This document shows positions 51,925-60,363 of a stretch of DNA of 64,000 nt, piece by piece. Each line of letters opens with the position of its first letter. The first letter of the stretch is position 1. Source of the DNA: Terasakiella pusilla DSM 6293 (GTDB lineage Bacteria; Pseudomonadota; Alphaproteobacteria; Rhodospirillales; Terasakiellaceae); contig NZ_JHYO01000004.1 in the NCBI RefSeq assembly GCF_000688235.1, forward strand, positions 124,001-188,000, read 5' to 3'. The notes beneath the pieces are model-generated. The model was not told where the DNA came from and did no database searches. It was given only the letters and a program-made list of their open reading frames with translations. A program made the translations under genes and the position numbers.

Positions 51925-54426
51925 ATGCAGATAAATACTTCCTCGCGTGCCCGCGTTACGGCTGTCCTCGGTCCCACCAATACAGGTAAAACCTATCTTG
52001 CGCTTGAACGTATGATGGCCCATGCCACTGGCATGATCGGCTTTCCGTTACGATTGCTTGCGCGGGAAAACTATGACCGGGTGGTCCAGATCAAGGGGCC
52101 GGATCAGGTCGCGCTGATTACGGGGGAAGAAAAGATCATCCCGCCGCACGCGCGTTATTTTCTCTGCACCGTGGAATCGATGCCGCTGGAACGCAATGTG
52201 GAATTTTTGGCGATTGATGAAATCCAGCTCTGTGCCGACCCGGACCGCGGGCATATTTTCACCGATCGATTATTAAATGCACGCGGTCGTTCAGAAACCA
52301 TGTTTATGGGCTCGCGTACCATTGCCCGCTTGATCCGTGAGTTATTGACGGACGAGGTCGAGTTTGAGGAACGCCCGCGCTTTTCCAACCTCAGCTATAT
52401 AGGCTCCAAAAAGATCACCCGCTTGCCCAATCGATCCGCCATCGTCGCCTTTTCGGCTTCAGAAGTTTATGCGATTGCGGAACTGATCCGGCGACAAAAG
52501 GGCGGGGCGGCTGTGGTGTTAGGCGCGCTTAGCCCGCGTACCCGCAACGCGCAGGTGGAACTCTATCAGGCTGGCGAGGTGGATTATATTGTCGCGACAG
52601 ATGCCATCGGGATGGGGTTGAACATGGATGTGGACCATGTTGCCTTTGCGGCGCTGACAAAATTTGATGGTCGCCATATGCGCGGCCTCACCCCCTCAGA
52701 AACTGCGCAAATTGCAGGCCGTGCCGGACGCTACATGCGTGATGGTACCTTTGGCGTGACAGGCGATTGCCCGGATATGGACCCGGAATTGGTGGACCGT
52801 CTGGAAGCCCATGAGTTTGAAAGTATCGAGCAGGTCTACTGGCGAAACTCCCGCATCCGGTTTACCAGTGTGGAAACCCTGCTGATGGATTTGCGCGCCA
52901 ACCCGCAGACCCGCAGCCTTGTGCGCCCGCGCATCCCGGAAGATGAGATCACCTTGGAGTTTCTGGCGAAAAACCCGGATGTGATGGGGCACGCGAACCA
53001 TGCGAAACGGGTCAAGCTGTTGTGGGATGTGTGCCAAATCCCCGATTTTGCCAAGACCATGTCCGATAGCCATCCGCGCTTGCTGGGCCAGATTTACACC
53101 CACCTGTGCACCCACAAAAATATACTGCCGACCGATTGGGTGGCAGGTCATGTACAGCGACTGGATCGCACGGACGGGGATATTGATACCCTGACCCAGC
53201 GTTTGTCAAATATCCGCACCTGGACTTATATTTCCCAACGCGGGCAATGGTTGCATGATCCCCGCCATTGGCAGGACGTCACCCGCGGCATTGAAGATAA
53301 AATATCCGATGCGCTACACGAACAATTGACCAAACGCTTTGTGGATCGCCGTACCTCCACCTTGATGAAGAAGCTGAAAGACCGTGAAGACTTGCTGGCA
53401 GCGGTGACGAAATCCGGTGATGTGTTGGTGGAAGGGCATTTTGTTGGACGCTTGGAAGGGTTCCATTTCGCAGCAGACGAAACCGATAACCCCCATGCCA
53501 AACGGGCGGTGAATACAGCGGCCCTGAAAGCGCTGCGTCAAGAAATGGATCGCCGCATTGTCTTGTTTGAGGAAGAAGGCGATGACGCGTTTAGTCTGCG
53601 CGATGACGGCTTTATCCTATGGCGTAGTCATCCCTGTGCGCGCCTGTTTAGCGGCAATGATATCCTGCATCCCCGTCTGGAAACCTTGAGCTTCGATTTG
53701 ATTGATGAGCCCTTGCGCGTGCGGGTAAAGGCGCGCTTGCAGCGCTGGCTGGATGATACCATTAAAGGCACGTTGGCTGCGTTGTTTAAACTGCAAAAAG
53801 CCGATGTGGGGGCAGCCGCGCGCGGGATCGCCTTTCAAATGCAGGAAAATCTGGGATCATTGGCGCGCAAAGAGGTGGCGGGCCTGTTGGCAGACTTGCC
53901 CCAGAAAGATCGTAAGGCTTTGCGAAAATGCGGTCTGGTTATCGGGCGCCACAGCCTGTTTTGTCCGAAGCTGTTGAAAGCAGGGGCGGTGAAATTGCGC
54001 GCGGATTTGTGGGTGATCTTCCATAAGCCGGAGATAACGCCCGCTTTCCCCAGCAGTGGCGTGATGTCTTTTTCCTATGAACGTGGCATGCCTCACAGTT
54101 TTTATGAAACAATCGGCTATCGTCGCTTTGACAGTCTGTGCTTGCGTCATGACATGATTGAACGGATCGCAGAACTCGCGTGGGAGCGCACGAAAAAGAA
54201 AGCCTGTCCAATCGATGGTGATTTTGTGTCTCTTGCCGGATGCAGTCATGAGCAGATGGGCGAGGTCTTGAAACGACTGGGCTATTTTGTGGAAAAGAAA
54301 GAGCAAGGCCTTTTCGTTTCGCGTAAAAAAGCCCATATGAAAAAGAAGGCAAAACCTGCCCCAAAACGCAAAGTGCAGCTTGATGCAGACTCGCCCTTTG
54401 CAGAGCTGAAGAATTGGAACAAATGA
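51925..54426 (+). CDS. SUV3-like superfamily 2 RNA helicase
   Basis: 833 residues. Helicase motifs seen: GPTNTGKTYLALERM (Walker A, about 16-30), LAIDEIQLCAD (DEAD-type Walker B), MGSRTIARL, VAFSASEVYAI, VATDAIGMGLNMDVDHV, and QIAGRAGRYMRDG (arginine finger). A long C-terminal half follows (about 360-800), with a lysine-rich tail. This is the alphaproteobacterial family most closely related to mitochondrial SUV3, which unwinds RNA for degradation. It overlaps the S4 gene by 4 bases. Confidence 0.85.
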   Translation: MQINTSSRARVTAVLGPTNTGKTYLALERMMAHATGMIGFPLRLLARENYDRVVQIKGPDQVALITGEEKIIPPHARYFLCTVESMPLERNVEFLAIDEIQLCADPDRGHIFTDRLLNARGRSETMFMGSRTIARLIRELLTDEVEFEERPRFSNLSYIGSKKITRLPNRSAIVAFSASEVYAIAELIRRQKGGAAVVLGALSPRTRNAQVELYQAGEVDYIVATDAIGMGLNMDVDHVAFAALTKFDGRHMRGLTPSETAQIAGRAGRYMRDGTFGVTGDCPDMDPELVDRLEAHEFESIEQVYWRNSRIRFTSVETLLMDLRANPQTRSLVRPRIPEDEITLEFLAKNPDVMGHANHAKRVKLLWDVCQIPDFAKTMSDSHPRLLGQIYTHLCTHKNILPTDWVAGHVQRLDRTDGDIDTLTQRLSNIRTWTYISQRGQWLHDPRHWQDVTRGIEDKISDALHEQLTKRFVDRRTSTLMKKLKDREDLLAAVTKSGDVLVEGHFVGRLEGFHFAADETDNPHAKRAVNTAALKALRQEMDRRIVLFEEEGDDAFSLRDDGFILWRSHPCARLFSGNDILHPRLETLSFDLIDEPLRVRVKARLQRWLDDTIKGTLAALFKLQKADVGAAARGIAFQMQENLGSLARKEVAGLLADLPQKDRKALRKCGLVIGRHSLFCPKLLKAGAVKLRADLWVIFHKPEITPAFPSSGVMSFSYERGMPHSFYETIGYRRFDSLCLRHDMIERIAELAWERTKKKACPIDGDFVSLAGCSHEQMGEVLKRLGYFVEKKEQGLFVSRKKAHMKKKAKPAPKRKVQLDADSPFAELKNWNK

Positions 54427-54803
54427 CAGAGACGTTACGCATTGATAAATGGTTGTGGCACGCCCGTTTCTTTAAAAGTCGCACCTTGGCCGCCAAATTT
54501 GTGCAATCGGGTAAATTGCGCCTCAACGGGTCTGCGATTTCAAAAGCCCATGTGAATGTAAAGCCCGACGATGTGCTCACTTTTCCGTTGGGGCCGCATA
54601 TTCGCTTGATCAAAGTCCTCGCGATGGGGGAACGTCGTGGCCCGGCCCCGGAAGCGCGCACGCTTTACGAAGACCTCGACCCGCCACAGCTCAAGCCGAG
54701 GACACCGAAAGATCCGGTTGTTGCGGAACGTGAACCGGGCTCAGGTCGTCCCACCAAGCGTGAACGCCGCCAGATGGATCAATGGCTGGATGATGCGGGA
54801 TAA
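54423..54803 (+). CDS. S4-domain RNA-binding protein (Hsp15-like)
   Basis: 126 residues. The S4 domain occupies the first 60 residues: LRIDKWLWHARFFKSRTLAA, KFVQSGKLRLNG and ISKAHVNVKPDDVL. Hsp15 binds stalled 50S subunits with nascent chains. The C-terminus is charged, ending KRERRQMDQWLDDAG. ATGA coupling to the helicase indicates one transcript. This helicase-S4 pair is a recurrent alphaproteobacterial arrangement. Confidence 0.88.
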   Translation: MTETLRIDKWLWHARFFKSRTLAAKFVQSGKLRLNGSAISKAHVNVKPDDVLTFPLGPHIRLIKVLAMGERRGPAPEARTLYEDLDPPQLKPRTPKDPVVAEREPGSGRPTKRERRQMDQWLDDAG

Positions 54804-55022
54804 TTAGCGGTGAGGGCTGTGGTCGTCGTCTTCATCTGGGGCGCTTTTCTTGCGCCAGAAGAGGGCGGCGACAATGACCAAAATCCAGATGCTGATCCCG
54901 AAGAGACCCAGACGTGCGTCGGGGTCTTTTTCGATGACGAACATAGAAAAAGCAATACCGAGCAAGAAAAGAATAAGCGCAAAGACAAATAAGTCTGCTT
55001 TAAATTCAGGCCGTTTCTTCAT
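54804..55022 (-). CDS. Small two-helix membrane protein
   Basis: 72 residues with two hydrophobic helices (about 10-29 and 38-55) and an acidic C-terminal tail rich in D and H. No recognised family. The frame starts one base after the S4 gene ends, in the opposite direction. It is small, so I rate coding potential only as likely. Confidence 0.55.
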   Translation of the reverse strand: MKKRPEFKADLFVFALILFLLGIAFSMFVIEKDPDARLGLFGISIWILVIVAALFWRKKSAPDEDDDHSPHR

Positions 55023-55037
55023 GGCTTCGGTATATCT

Positions 55038-55637
55038 TTAATTGCGTTGAAAAACCACGGAAAAATTATTGGCGGGCATCTCGACCAATTGCGTGAGCGT
55101 CAGCCCGTTCCCAGCCGCGAGGGCTTCGACTTCTTCTAGATCGCGTACACCAAAGCGGGGATCTTTTTCTTTTAAAAAGGCATCAAAACTCTCATTGGAT
55201 GGGGCGGTGTGGGCTCCGAACCGGCGATAGGGACCGTAAAGGTATAGAAAGCCGCCTTGGTTTAGCAGGTCGCCGGCTTTTTGCATCAGGCCAAGGGTGG
55301 CTTCCCACGGGCTGATATGGATCATATTGATACACAGGATCACATCTTGTTTCGCCATGTCCCAATCTGCCTGCGTGGTATCCAGTCGTCGGGGCGGGCG
55401 AACATTGCTTAACCCCAGATGATCAGCCCAGGCCTGAATACTGTCTAGGCAGTCAGCTTCAAGGTCGCTCGGTTGAAAGGTAACGCCCGTTAGATTCTGC
55501 GCAAAGTGGGTGAGATGCTCCCCACTGCCGCTGGCAATTTCCAGACAGGTGCCCGTCTTTGGAAAAAAACTTTGCAACACTTCTAGGATGGCATGTCGAT
55601 TGCGTTCGGTTGCGGGGTAGTATAAGCGCTTGTCCAT
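55038..55637 (-). CDS. DUF938 SAM-dependent methyltransferase-like protein
   Basis: 199 residues. Class I methyltransferase fold: EIASGSGEHLTHFAQNL (about 33-49) is the SAM-binding loop, then PSDLEADCLDSI, ILCINMIHISPWEAT and LYLYGPYRRFGAHTAPSNESFDAFLK. The DUF938 family has no assigned substrate that I know of. The space to fdxA (55638-55902) is AT-rich and holds no gene I can support. Confidence 0.85.
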   Translation of the reverse strand: MDKRLYYPATERNRHAILEVLQSFFPKTGTCLEIASGSGEHLTHFAQNLTGVTFQPSDLEADCLDSIQAWADHLGLSNVRPPRRLDTTQADWDMAKQDVILCINMIHISPWEATLGLMQKAGDLLNQGGFLYLYGPYRRFGAHTAPSNESFDAFLKEKDPRFGVRDLEEVEALAAGNGLTLTQLVEMPANNFSVVFQRN

Positions 55638-55902
55638 TAGATATAATCCTTATTTTTTAAGAGGATAGGACGATTTTTCATTCTACGCAAGTTTTGTATT
55701 ATTTCTAAGATGCATTAGCAGTAAAAATTTGTGAATAACCACAAGATTGATATGGTTGCTGTACTTATAAGTTTGTGCTACCTCAAACCCACATGGGAAA
55801 ACGGTCTGGTTTTTCCAATCCAGTAAATGAGTAAACGATTCGCCTTTTATGGTGACCGATTCGGCCATTCAAGCGAAGGTAGTCGAGAAAACGGAGATTC
55901 TG

Positions 55903-56238
55903 ATGACTTACGTAGTCGTGGAAAACTGTATTAAGTGTAAATACACCGATTGTGTCGAGGTTTGCCCGGTCGATTGTTTCTATGAAGGTGAAAACTTCCT
56001 GGTTATTAACCCGGATGAATGTATTGATTGCGGCGTCTGTGAGCCGGAATGTCCTGCTGAGGCGATCCTGCCGGATACCGAAGATGGTATCGAGAAGTGG
56101 TTGGAAATTAACCAGAAATATTCTGAAGTCTGGCCGAACATTACGGGTAAGAAAGAGCCGATGGACGGCGCTGACGACCAGAACGGTAAAGCCGGTAAAG
56201 AAGCCGACCTGAGCGAAAAGCCGGGCGCTGGCGACTAA
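55903..56238 (+). CDS. fdxA: Ferredoxin FdxA, 7Fe type
   Basis: 111 residues from ATG 55903, with GGAG 6 bases upstream. The N-terminal segment [20 protein letters not shown] binds a [3Fe-4S] cluster and the second, [16 protein letters not shown], a [4Fe-4S] cluster, as in the Azotobacter-type 7Fe ferredoxins. A 45-residue acidic C-terminal tail follows. It is a soluble electron carrier. FdxA beside CarD is a common alphaproteobacterial arrangement. Confidence 0.95.
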   Translation: MTYVVVENCIKCKYTDCVEVCPVDCFYEGENFLVINPDECIDCGVCEPECPAEAILPDTEDGIEKWLEINQKYSEVWPNITGKKEPMDGADDQNGKAGKEADLSEKPGAGD

Positions 56239-56265
56239 GCTTTCGAGATCTGATTACAGACATGG

Positions 56266-56296
56266 AACCTGCTTTCCTGATAAGGGGAAGCAGGTT
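56266..56296 (+). terminator. Hairpin after fdxA
   Basis: AACCTGCTT and AAGCAGGTT form a 9-bp stem with a 13-base loop, 28 bases after the stop. The following sequence is only partly T-rich, so termination may be incomplete. Confidence 0.65.
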
Positions 56297-56347
56297 TCTG
56301 TCATGTTTTTGTAACTTAGGTCTGTTTTTTTGGGCCAAGTTATGTTA

Positions 56348-56507
56348 TATAATTGGGTAAGAGCCGGTTCCATTCGGGGCCGGTTTTGATCGTTCAGAGT
56401 AGATTATACCTGTCAAACTTATGATACTCTTGAGGGATCAACTAACCGTAGATAAACGCTCATTGTTATATTTCAGCCCTTCTGCTTACCCGGCAGACGG
56501 TTTTTTT
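56348..56507 (+). promoter_or_regulatory. Leader region of carD with -10 box, hairpin and terminator-like element
   Basis: A perfect TATAAT at 56348-56353 has no obvious -35. A stem AGCCGGTTCC/GGGGCCGGTT with a four-base loop follows at 56362-56385. A second hairpin at 56478-56500 (CCTTCTGC/GCAGACGG, one mismatch) is followed by seven Ts (56501-56507), 54 bases before the carD ATG. This would make either an attenuated carD leader or a short RNA of about 150 bases. The gap 56239-56560 holds no protein gene. Confidence 0.4.
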
Positions 56508-56560
56508 GTCGCCGAAATTTGCCCATGCGCGTTTATATAAAGAAGAGTGAGAGAGAAAAA

Positions 56561-57067
56561 ATGGCTCAAAACCTTCCGTTCGATTCAGGTGATTTCGTTG
56601 TCTATCCGACTCATGGCGTTGGCCGCGTTGTAGGTGTCGAGACGCAGGAAATCGGTGGTCATGAGTTGCAATTGTTTGTGATTACATTCGAACATGAGCG
56701 TATGACGCTGCGTGTCCCCGTTGGGAAAATCAAAGCGGCTGGCCTGCGTAAGCTGAGCACAGGGAAAGTGATGGAATCTGCCATGACGACCCTGAAAGGC
56801 AAAGCAAAAGTAAAACGCACCATGTGGAGCCGCCGCGCACAGGAATATGAAGCAAAGATCAACTCCGGTGATCCGGTTCAGATTGCTGAGGTTGTCCGCG
56901 ATTTGTATCGCAATGTCGGTCAACCGGACCAGTCTTTCTCTGAGCGCCAAATCTATGAAGCGGCGCTGGAACGTCTGGCCCATGAAGTTGCAGCTGTTGA
57001 GAATATCGACAAAGAAGCCGCAACTGAAAAACTGGAAGACGTGCTTCAGAAAGAAAAAGCGGCTTAA
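56561..57067 (+). CDS. carD: CarD-family transcriptional regulator
   Basis: 168 residues from ATG 56561. The N-terminal CarD/TRCF RNA polymerase-interacting domain reads FDSGDFVVYPTHGVGRVVG (about 6-24), and the C-terminal helical DNA-binding part includes RRAQEYEAKINSGDPVQIAE. CarD binds the RNA polymerase beta subunit and stabilises open promoter complexes, notably for rRNA genes. A terminator follows at 57092. Confidence 0.93.
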   Translation: MAQNLPFDSGDFVVYPTHGVGRVVGVETQEIGGHELQLFVITFEHERMTLRVPVGKIKAAGLRKLSTGKVMESAMTTLKGKAKVKRTMWSRRAQEYEAKINSGDPVQIAEVVRDLYRNVGQPDQSFSERQIYEAALERLAHEVAAVENIDKEAATEKLEDVLQKEKAA

Positions 57068-57091
57068 GCTTTTCTTGCAAGACGTATTTGT

Positions 57092-57133
57092 AAAAGGCAG
57101 GATGGATCAAAAGGTTCTCCTGCCTTTTATTTT
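57092..57133 (+). terminator. Rho-independent terminator after carD
   Basis: AAAAGGCAGGA and TCCTGCCTTTT form an 11-bp stem with a 15-base loop, followed by a T-rich stretch (TTTTATTTTG). Confidence 0.85.
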
Positions 57134-57175
57134 GTCGGCCTTTTATTTTGTTCCCCCCACAGAGGAAACGCGCGG

Positions 57176-57976
57176 ATGTCGAAAGACACTAAATTTGCAG
57201 AATTTGAAGATAAAAAACGAATCTGGGCGGTTGCCAGTATTCATGGTGAACTTGATCACTTGCGCGCGTTGCATGGGGAACTCGCCAATCACTTTATCCC
57301 CGGCGATGGTCTGATCTATCTCGGCAATATCATGGGGCGTGGTCCCAACGTTGGGGGCTGTATCAACGAGGTTTTGAGTTTTCGCCGTCTGGTCATTTTG
57401 CAGGATGGGGCAGACATCAATGATGTGGTGTTCCTGCGTGGCTGTCAGGAAGAAATGCTCTATAAACTGCGCCACATCCCGTTTGCGAAAGAACCAGTCG
57501 AGGTTTTGGAATGGATGGCAAGCCATGGGGTAGAAAGCACCTTGCGCGCCTATGGCACATCCTGTGAAGAAGGGATCCGCGCTGCCAGTCAAGGCCTGAG
57601 CGGTATTTCGTCATGGATGAACCGCCTGAAAGCCGAGATGCATAAACAGGATGGGCATGAACAATATATGGATGCCCTGAAACGTGCAGCCTACACCACA
57701 GATAAAAAACTGTTGTTCGTCAACGCCAATGTGGTTTTAGATATGCCACTGGATGCCCAAAGCGATGCCTTTTGGTGGGGCACGCAGGAATTTCGCGATC
57801 TTGATCATCCTTATGGTGGTTTTGATCGTACCGTACGGGGCTATGATCACCGCCAACAAGGGGTGCATATGGCCGATCATCAACTCTGTCTGGATGGCGG
57901 TTGCGGCTTTGGTGGCAAACTGGTTGCGGCCTGCTTTGAAGCCGACGGCACGCTCTCACACCGGATTGAAGTATAG
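57176..57976 (+). CDS. Metallophosphatase-fold protein with degenerate active site
   Basis: 266 residues. The layout follows PPP-type serine/threonine phosphatases, but the metal-binding residues are changed: ASIHGELDH stands where GDxHG is expected (D to S), YLGNIMGRGP where GDxxDRGP is expected (both aspartates lost), and LRGCQEEM where LRGNHE is expected (N to C, H to Q). The late histidine motif GHTP also appears altered (GYDHRQQG). The fold is kept but hydrolysis by the normal two-metal mechanism is unlikely. It may bind a phosphorylated partner or act as a scaffold (inference). Confidence 0.75.
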   Translation: MSKDTKFAEFEDKKRIWAVASIHGELDHLRALHGELANHFIPGDGLIYLGNIMGRGPNVGGCINEVLSFRRLVILQDGADINDVVFLRGCQEEMLYKLRHIPFAKEPVEVLEWMASHGVESTLRAYGTSCEEGIRAASQGLSGISSWMNRLKAEMHKQDGHEQYMDALKRAAYTTDKKLLFVNANVVLDMPLDAQSDAFWWGTQEFRDLDHPYGGFDRTVRGYDHRQQGVHMADHQLCLDGGCGFGGKLVAACFEADGTLSHRIEV

Positions 57977-57978
57977 GC

Positions 57979-58212
57979 TTAATGGACGCTGAGGGCGTGC
58001 ATGTCGTACTGTAAGGCCGTGGCAAAGGCGATGTCACGGGTGTCTAGGTGGCCTAGATGTTCCCCAACGCCGCTGTAGATGGAAAAACCCGGTGCGCCTT
58101 CTACGGTTTCTGCGACGACGTAGGCAAGGCGTTCGTGGTTGAAGGCTTTAAACGCTTCTTCGCGTGTGTAGGAAATCAGCGCGTGCTCTTCTGTAAAGAT
58201 GTAGTTGGTCAT
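57979..58212 (-). CDS. DUF1150 family protein
   Basis: 77 residues from ATG 58212, with GGAGG 5 bases upstream. The segment LAYVVAETVEGAPGFSIYSGVGEHLG (split as LAYVVAETVEG and YSGVGEHLG) matches the small DUF1150 family of alphaproteobacteria, usually found beside an Hsp20 gene, as here. Function unknown, possibly related to heat stress. The space up to hsp20 (58213-58360) is AT-rich. Confidence 0.8.
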   Translation of the reverse strand: MTNYIFTEEHALISYTREEAFKAFNHERLAYVVAETVEGAPGFSIYSGVGEHLGHLDTRDIAFATALQYDMHALSVH

Positions 58213-58360
58213 GATGGCCTCCATTCTTATCAGCCTTTGTCCTGTCCTGACGTTCTGTCAGGACATTTTGTTTGCGGACACAGGAATAATTATACCCTAA
58301 AATTGAATGATAGGGATAAATATTCACTCACAATTACGTGATAAGATGTTTTAAAACGAT

Positions 58361-58825
58361 TTATTCGGCTTTGAGATCAATGGTTTTGGTATTTGCCGGG
58401 ACGTTGACTTTTTCCATATCCTCAATGGGAATCGTACGCACTTGGGTTTCCGGGATCGGCAGTTCCAAGTCTACGTGCAGCAGGCCTTTTTCAAGGCGGG
58501 CAGCTTTCACCTCAACCCCTTCAGCGAGCACAAAGCTGCGTTGGAATTGGCGGGCCGCAATCCCGCGATGGATGAAAATCCGGTCGCTATCGTCTTGTTT
58601 GTTGCGTCCACGCACCATCAACTGGTTATCTTCGATGGTGACCGACAGGTCTTCCATGGAGAAACCGGCAACGGCAAGGGTGATGCGCAGGCTGTTGGAG
58701 GATGTTTGTTCGATATTATACGGGGGATAGCCTTCCGCACTGGATTTGGCAACGCGATCCAGCACTTGTTCGAAGTGGTCAAACCCCAGAAGTAACGGAC
58801 TGTTAAAGACGGACAGTCGAGGCAT
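58361..58825 (-). CDS. Small heat shock protein (Hsp20, IbpA-like)
   Basis: 154 residues from ATG 58825, with AAGGAG 6 bases upstream. N-terminal MPRLSVFNSPLLLGFDHFEQ is the IbpA-type start; the alpha-crystallin domain runs about 35-130, including YNIEQTSSNSLRITLAVAGF and GLLHVDLELPIPE. It holds unfolding proteins in a refoldable state. The leader (58826-58922) contains a hairpin (58863-58890) and TTGACT, but I cannot show a heat-shock promoter or an RNA thermometer from sequence alone. Confidence 0.92.
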   Translation of the reverse strand: MPRLSVFNSPLLLGFDHFEQVLDRVAKSSAEGYPPYNIEQTSSNSLRITLAVAGFSMEDLSVTIEDNQLMVRGRNKQDDSDRIFIHRGIAARQFQRSFVLAEGVEVKAARLEKGLLHVDLELPIPETQVRTIPIEDMEKVNVPANTKTIDLKAE

Positions 58826-58922
58826 AGGTGTCTCCTTTAGATAAAGCGAGATATATATCAATCCTGCGGCCCTGTCTCAGGCACCGCAAGCTCTCCTAAT
58901 GTCGTCAGTTCCGGGCAAAGAG

Positions 58923-59789
58923 TCAAGTCTGTGTCACACCGATTTCTTTACCGATGGCTTCCAGTTCCGGCGAAACCCGTTCCATATGGTCGTATTTGCC
59001 GAATTGTCCACAGATCAGGCGCAGGCGCTCCAGTGGGCGCGGTGGTTCTGTCAGGTCATACAGCGGTGGACACAGGGGTTCAAACGCGCGGTTTTGAAAT
59101 TCTAGAGACAGGGAGATACGGGGTTCTGCCGCGTATTTGGAGCTGCGCCCCGACCAGTGCCACAAATCCTGTCGCCAGCCCAGCACAGATCCGGCTTTGG
59201 CGGGCAGGCAGCGCACGTCTTGCAGGTGAATTTGGCTGGGGTCGGTGATTTTCTCCGCATAGTCTTTCTGGCGTGACAGAGGCAGAATATTCATGCAGCC
59301 ATTTTCCGGTGTGGCGTCACTGAGGGGGATCCACAAAGACAGGCTGACGAGGAAATCATCAAAGAACGCACATTCCCCCGGATAATCCACGTGCGGGGGC
59401 CAACCGGACGTGCCGCCCTTTGGGTCCGTGTCAATGTGCCATGCCCAAAAATGCGGGAGCAAGCCAAAGTCATCGCCCAAAAAGTGCGATAAAAAGCCAT
59501 CAAGTTGATGAAACAAATCCCATGTTTCGTCATAGACATAGATAAAGGCGGCGGGCCAGCCGTGGGCAACCAGCGTTTCAATGCCTGTCCGTAGAGCCTT
59601 GATCTGTTCAGGGGCAAAGACGGGGGCTTGATGCAGATACCCATCATGATGCAGTGTGTCTGAGATTTGATCCAGTCGCTCTTGTAGGTCGAGCGGGGCT
59701 GTGAAAGCAGGTGTCTCTGAAACATGCAGGTGCGGGTTAAGCCCTTTCCAATAAGAAAGGTCAAGCAGGCGTTCGGATGTGAGGCTCAT
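58923..59789 (-). CDS. PhyH-type Fe(II)/2-oxoglutarate-dependent dioxygenase
   Basis: 288 residues. The jelly-roll fold is marked by WPPHVDYPGEC, with the H-x-D iron site, and RQDLWHWSGRSS with the distal histidine and the 2-oxoglutarate arginine. The closest known families are phytanoyl-CoA dioxygenase and relatives acting on small hydroxylation substrates. The substrate is unknown. It lies 2 bases after the lipoprotein gene in the same direction. Confidence 0.8.
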   Translation of the reverse strand: MSLTSERLLDLSYWKGLNPHLHVSETPAFTAPLDLQERLDQISDTLHHDGYLHQAPVFAPEQIKALRTGIETLVAHGWPAAFIYVYDETWDLFHQLDGFLSHFLGDDFGLLPHFWAWHIDTDPKGGTSGWPPHVDYPGECAFFDDFLVSLSLWIPLSDATPENGCMNILPLSRQKDYAEKITDPSQIHLQDVRCLPAKAGSVLGWRQDLWHWSGRSSKYAAEPRISLSLEFQNRAFEPLCPPLYDLTEPPRPLERLRLICGQFGKYDHMERVSPELEAIGKEIGVTQT

Positions 59790-59791
59790 GA

Positions 59792-60292
59792 TTACATCGG
59801 GCGTTTTTCAGGATCATAGGGGACGGGGGACAGGCCAAGGCTGCGTAGTTCGCGCACCACGGCTTGTTCACATTTGCGCACCCAGTCGTTGGCGATTTTC
59901 TGTTTTTCCAAACGGTCTTCGATGGCTTTGACTTCGGCCTCAAAACGATCCATGTTCTTTTTCACATGGTCGCGTTTTTCTTTGCCCCGCAAGCCCAGCT
60001 CATTGGCGGCCTGGTCGGCGCGTTGGAAATAGTCGCCTTTTTGCGCGCGGCTGGTGTCCAGTACCGATTGGCTCATTTCCAGATTTTTTTCGCCCGCGGC
60101 TTTCAGGGTGCCGAGGTCATATTCCTGTTCGCGCCAGAATTTTTTGGGCGACAGGGCGGCAAAGGTTTTGTCAAACGGGTCTTGTGGTTTGCAGTTTACG
60201 TCAATATTGGCATTCCAGCCCGCAGGCGCGGGTTCCTCACAGGCCGTTAAAGCCAAGAGTAAGCCGAGCGAGAGGAGAGACATTTTCTTCAT
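59792..60292 (-). CDS. Putative lipoprotein
   Basis: 166 residues from ATG 60292, with AGG 6 bases upstream. Signal peptide MKKMSLLSLGLLLALTAC with a lipobox (LTAC) at the cleavage site. The mature part is helical and highly charged with K, E and R, including a coiled-coil-like stretch (about 75-140). No recognised family. The partner gene downstream is the PhyH dioxygenase. Confidence 0.72.
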   Translation of the reverse strand: MKKMSLLSLGLLLALTACEEPAPAGWNANIDVNCKPQDPFDKTFAALSPKKFWREQEYDLGTLKAAGEKNLEMSQSVLDTSRAQKGDYFQRADQAANELGLRGKEKRDHVKKNMDRFEAEVKAIEDRLEKQKIANDWVRKCEQAVVRELRSLGLSPVPYDPEKRPM

Positions 60293-60363
60293 GACGAACC
60301 TATGTGCCAAAACGCGAGAGAAGTCAGTTTACAGGATTGAAGGAGACGGCGGTACGGATATCT

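Noticed and set aside
55683-55868. A 61-codon minus-strand frame upstream of fdxA
   Set aside because: No ribosome site, no recognised domain, and it crosses the region needed for the fdxA promoter; too weak to call.
58826-58922. ROSE-type RNA thermometer in the hsp20 leader
   Set aside because: A hairpin exists, but the ribosome site AAGGAG is not visibly paired by it, so the key feature is missing.
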